Source: CAZGUG01 sp964529035
Lineage (GTDB): Bacteria; Bacillota; Clostridia; Ch29
Direction of reading: 5' to 3'
Assembly (NCBI GenBank): GCA_964529035.1
Contig: CAZGUG010000046.1
Span: 1 to 15,894, forward strand
DNA length: 15,894 nt
Part shown: piece after piece, positions 15,387 through 15,894 of the stretch
Position numbering within the stretch: position 1 is the stretch's first letter
How the letters are laid out: each line of letters begins with the position of its first letter
The notes under the pieces: generated by a model
Told to the model about the DNA's origin: nothing
What the model saw: the letters and a program-made list of their open reading frames with translations, nothing else
Database searches by the model: none
Made by a program: the position numbers and the translations under genes

Positions 15387-15660
15387 AAACAATGACACCG
15401 TCCTTTTTAATACTCTCTATTAATTTATCGGCCGAACCATTATTTACAAATACTACGTCGATTTTTTTCAATGTGGGGATTTTGTCGACATCTTCGCAAA
15501 AACGCGCTTTATCTACAAGTGACAGTTCCTTTGCAAAAACCGCAATATCATAATCACTAACCGAAGAAGCATCTCCCCTGGCACGGGAACCGAACAGCAC
15601 AACTTTGTCAATTCCGTGCTTCGCGGCAGTTTTCTTAATATATTCCAAGACACTATCCAA
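15352..15660 (-). CDS. minimal nucleotidyltransferase (MNT) antitoxin partner of the HEPN toxin
   Basis: A 102-residue protein starting with TTG behind an AGGAGT ribosome site about 9 bases upstream. The nucleotidyltransferase motif is complete: G24-S25-x10-D36-x-D38 (GSRARGDASSVSDYDIA), plus the third acidic residue D68 in KKIDVVF. This is the GSx10DxD pattern of MntA-type antitoxins, which AMPylate the HEPN toxin. The length is normal for this family. The last codons overlap the start of the HEPN gene. It is the first gene of the apparent defence cluster, and its promoter should lie in 15661-15760, which is AT-rich. Confidence 0.88.
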   Translation of the reverse strand: MDSVLEYIKKTAAKHGIDKVVLFGSRARGDASSVSDYDIAVFAKELSLVDKARFCEDVDKIPTLKKIDVVFVNNGSADKLIESIKKDGVIVYEKERDKTGQF

Positions 15661-15754
15661 ATCGTATCACTCCTCAGTCGAGCATTCCCATTATTCCTGC
15701 TAGTTCAAACCTGTCCAGTTATGATTATCTATTTATAATGGCATAATACTAGTT

Positions 15755-15877
15755 TTATAATACCATCCTTTTGCCCACATAATTTAAGGATACTTTATCA
15801 CCCAGTAATCCCTTGGCGCTGTGCCTTGGATGATTGCGGTAATTATCCACCACAGTTAGGATTTCACATCGTTTCAT
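15755..15877 (-). CDS. small hypothetical ORF, 40 codons
   Basis: ATG at 15877 is preceded by GCGAGGA, about 8 bases upstream, giving a 40-residue basic peptide (MKRCEILTVVDNYRNHPRHS, then AKGLLGDKVSLNYVGKRMVL) ending in TAA. I do not recognise the sequence. The plausible ribosome site and lack of rare codons favour a real or recently broken gene, but the short length means chance cannot be excluded. Confidence 0.3.
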   Translation of the reverse strand: MKRCEILTVVDNYRNHPRHSAKGLLGDKVSLNYVGKRMVL

Positions 15878-15894
15878 AATAATATCCTCGCCTT

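Noticed and set aside
1..15894. tRNA, rRNA, CRISPR, insertion sequence or prophage
   Set aside because: No cloverleaf-like segment, no regularly spaced repeats, and no transposase, integrase or phage protein among the frames.

Overview
The window looks like chromosomal DNA of an anaerobic Clostridia-type Bacillota. The evidence is purine-rich Shine-Dalgarno sites, frequent GTG and TTG starts, a bacterial-type ferredoxin, a rubrerythrin-like diiron protein and a RemA-like protein. The genus cannot be fixed from sequence alone; a Peptococcaceae or Desulfotomaculum-like host is only a guess. A run of exactly 100 N (3281-3380) shows that this is a scaffolded draft assembly.

Left end, + strand (1-1065): the tail of a 4Fe-4S ferredoxin, a small cupin-fold protein, and a rubrerythrin-like four-helix diiron protein, closed by a clear terminator. 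A good promoter-like pair lies inside the ferredoxin tail. Next comes a broken metallo-beta-lactamase-fold gene (1169-1457) and a long imperfect hairpin (1491-1543).

From about 1580 every intact gene is on the - strand. Reading right to left, the liv-type amino-acid ABC uptake operon runs from the lipoprotein binding protein (livK-like, starts at 8038) through livH, livM and livG to livF. LivF is cut off by the N gap. Beyond the gap lie the C-terminal part of a SHOCT/zinc-ribbon protein, sfsA with its own terminator, and a RemA-like protein. The apparent continuous reading frame across the N run is an artefact that joins two unrelated proteins.

Right half (8122-15660, - strand): a defence cluster. 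An HEPN/MNT toxin-antitoxin pair (type VII) with both diagnostic motifs intact lies directly upstream of a complete Wadjet system, jetA-jetB-jetC-jetD. The jet genes overlap by 11, 4 and 11 bases and end in a strong terminator. Known Wadjet systems are SMC-family complexes that recognise and cut circular plasmid DNA: JetA is the kleisin, JetB the KITE subunit, JetC the MukB-like ATPase and JetD the toprim-type nuclease. The TA pair and Wadjet point the same way and are only about 85 bases apart. Together they form the most notable part of the window, although both systems are of known kinds.

The last 230 bases hold a 40-codon ORF of unknown nature and no recognisable larger gene. I found no rRNA, tRNA, CRISPR array, insertion sequence or phage gene.
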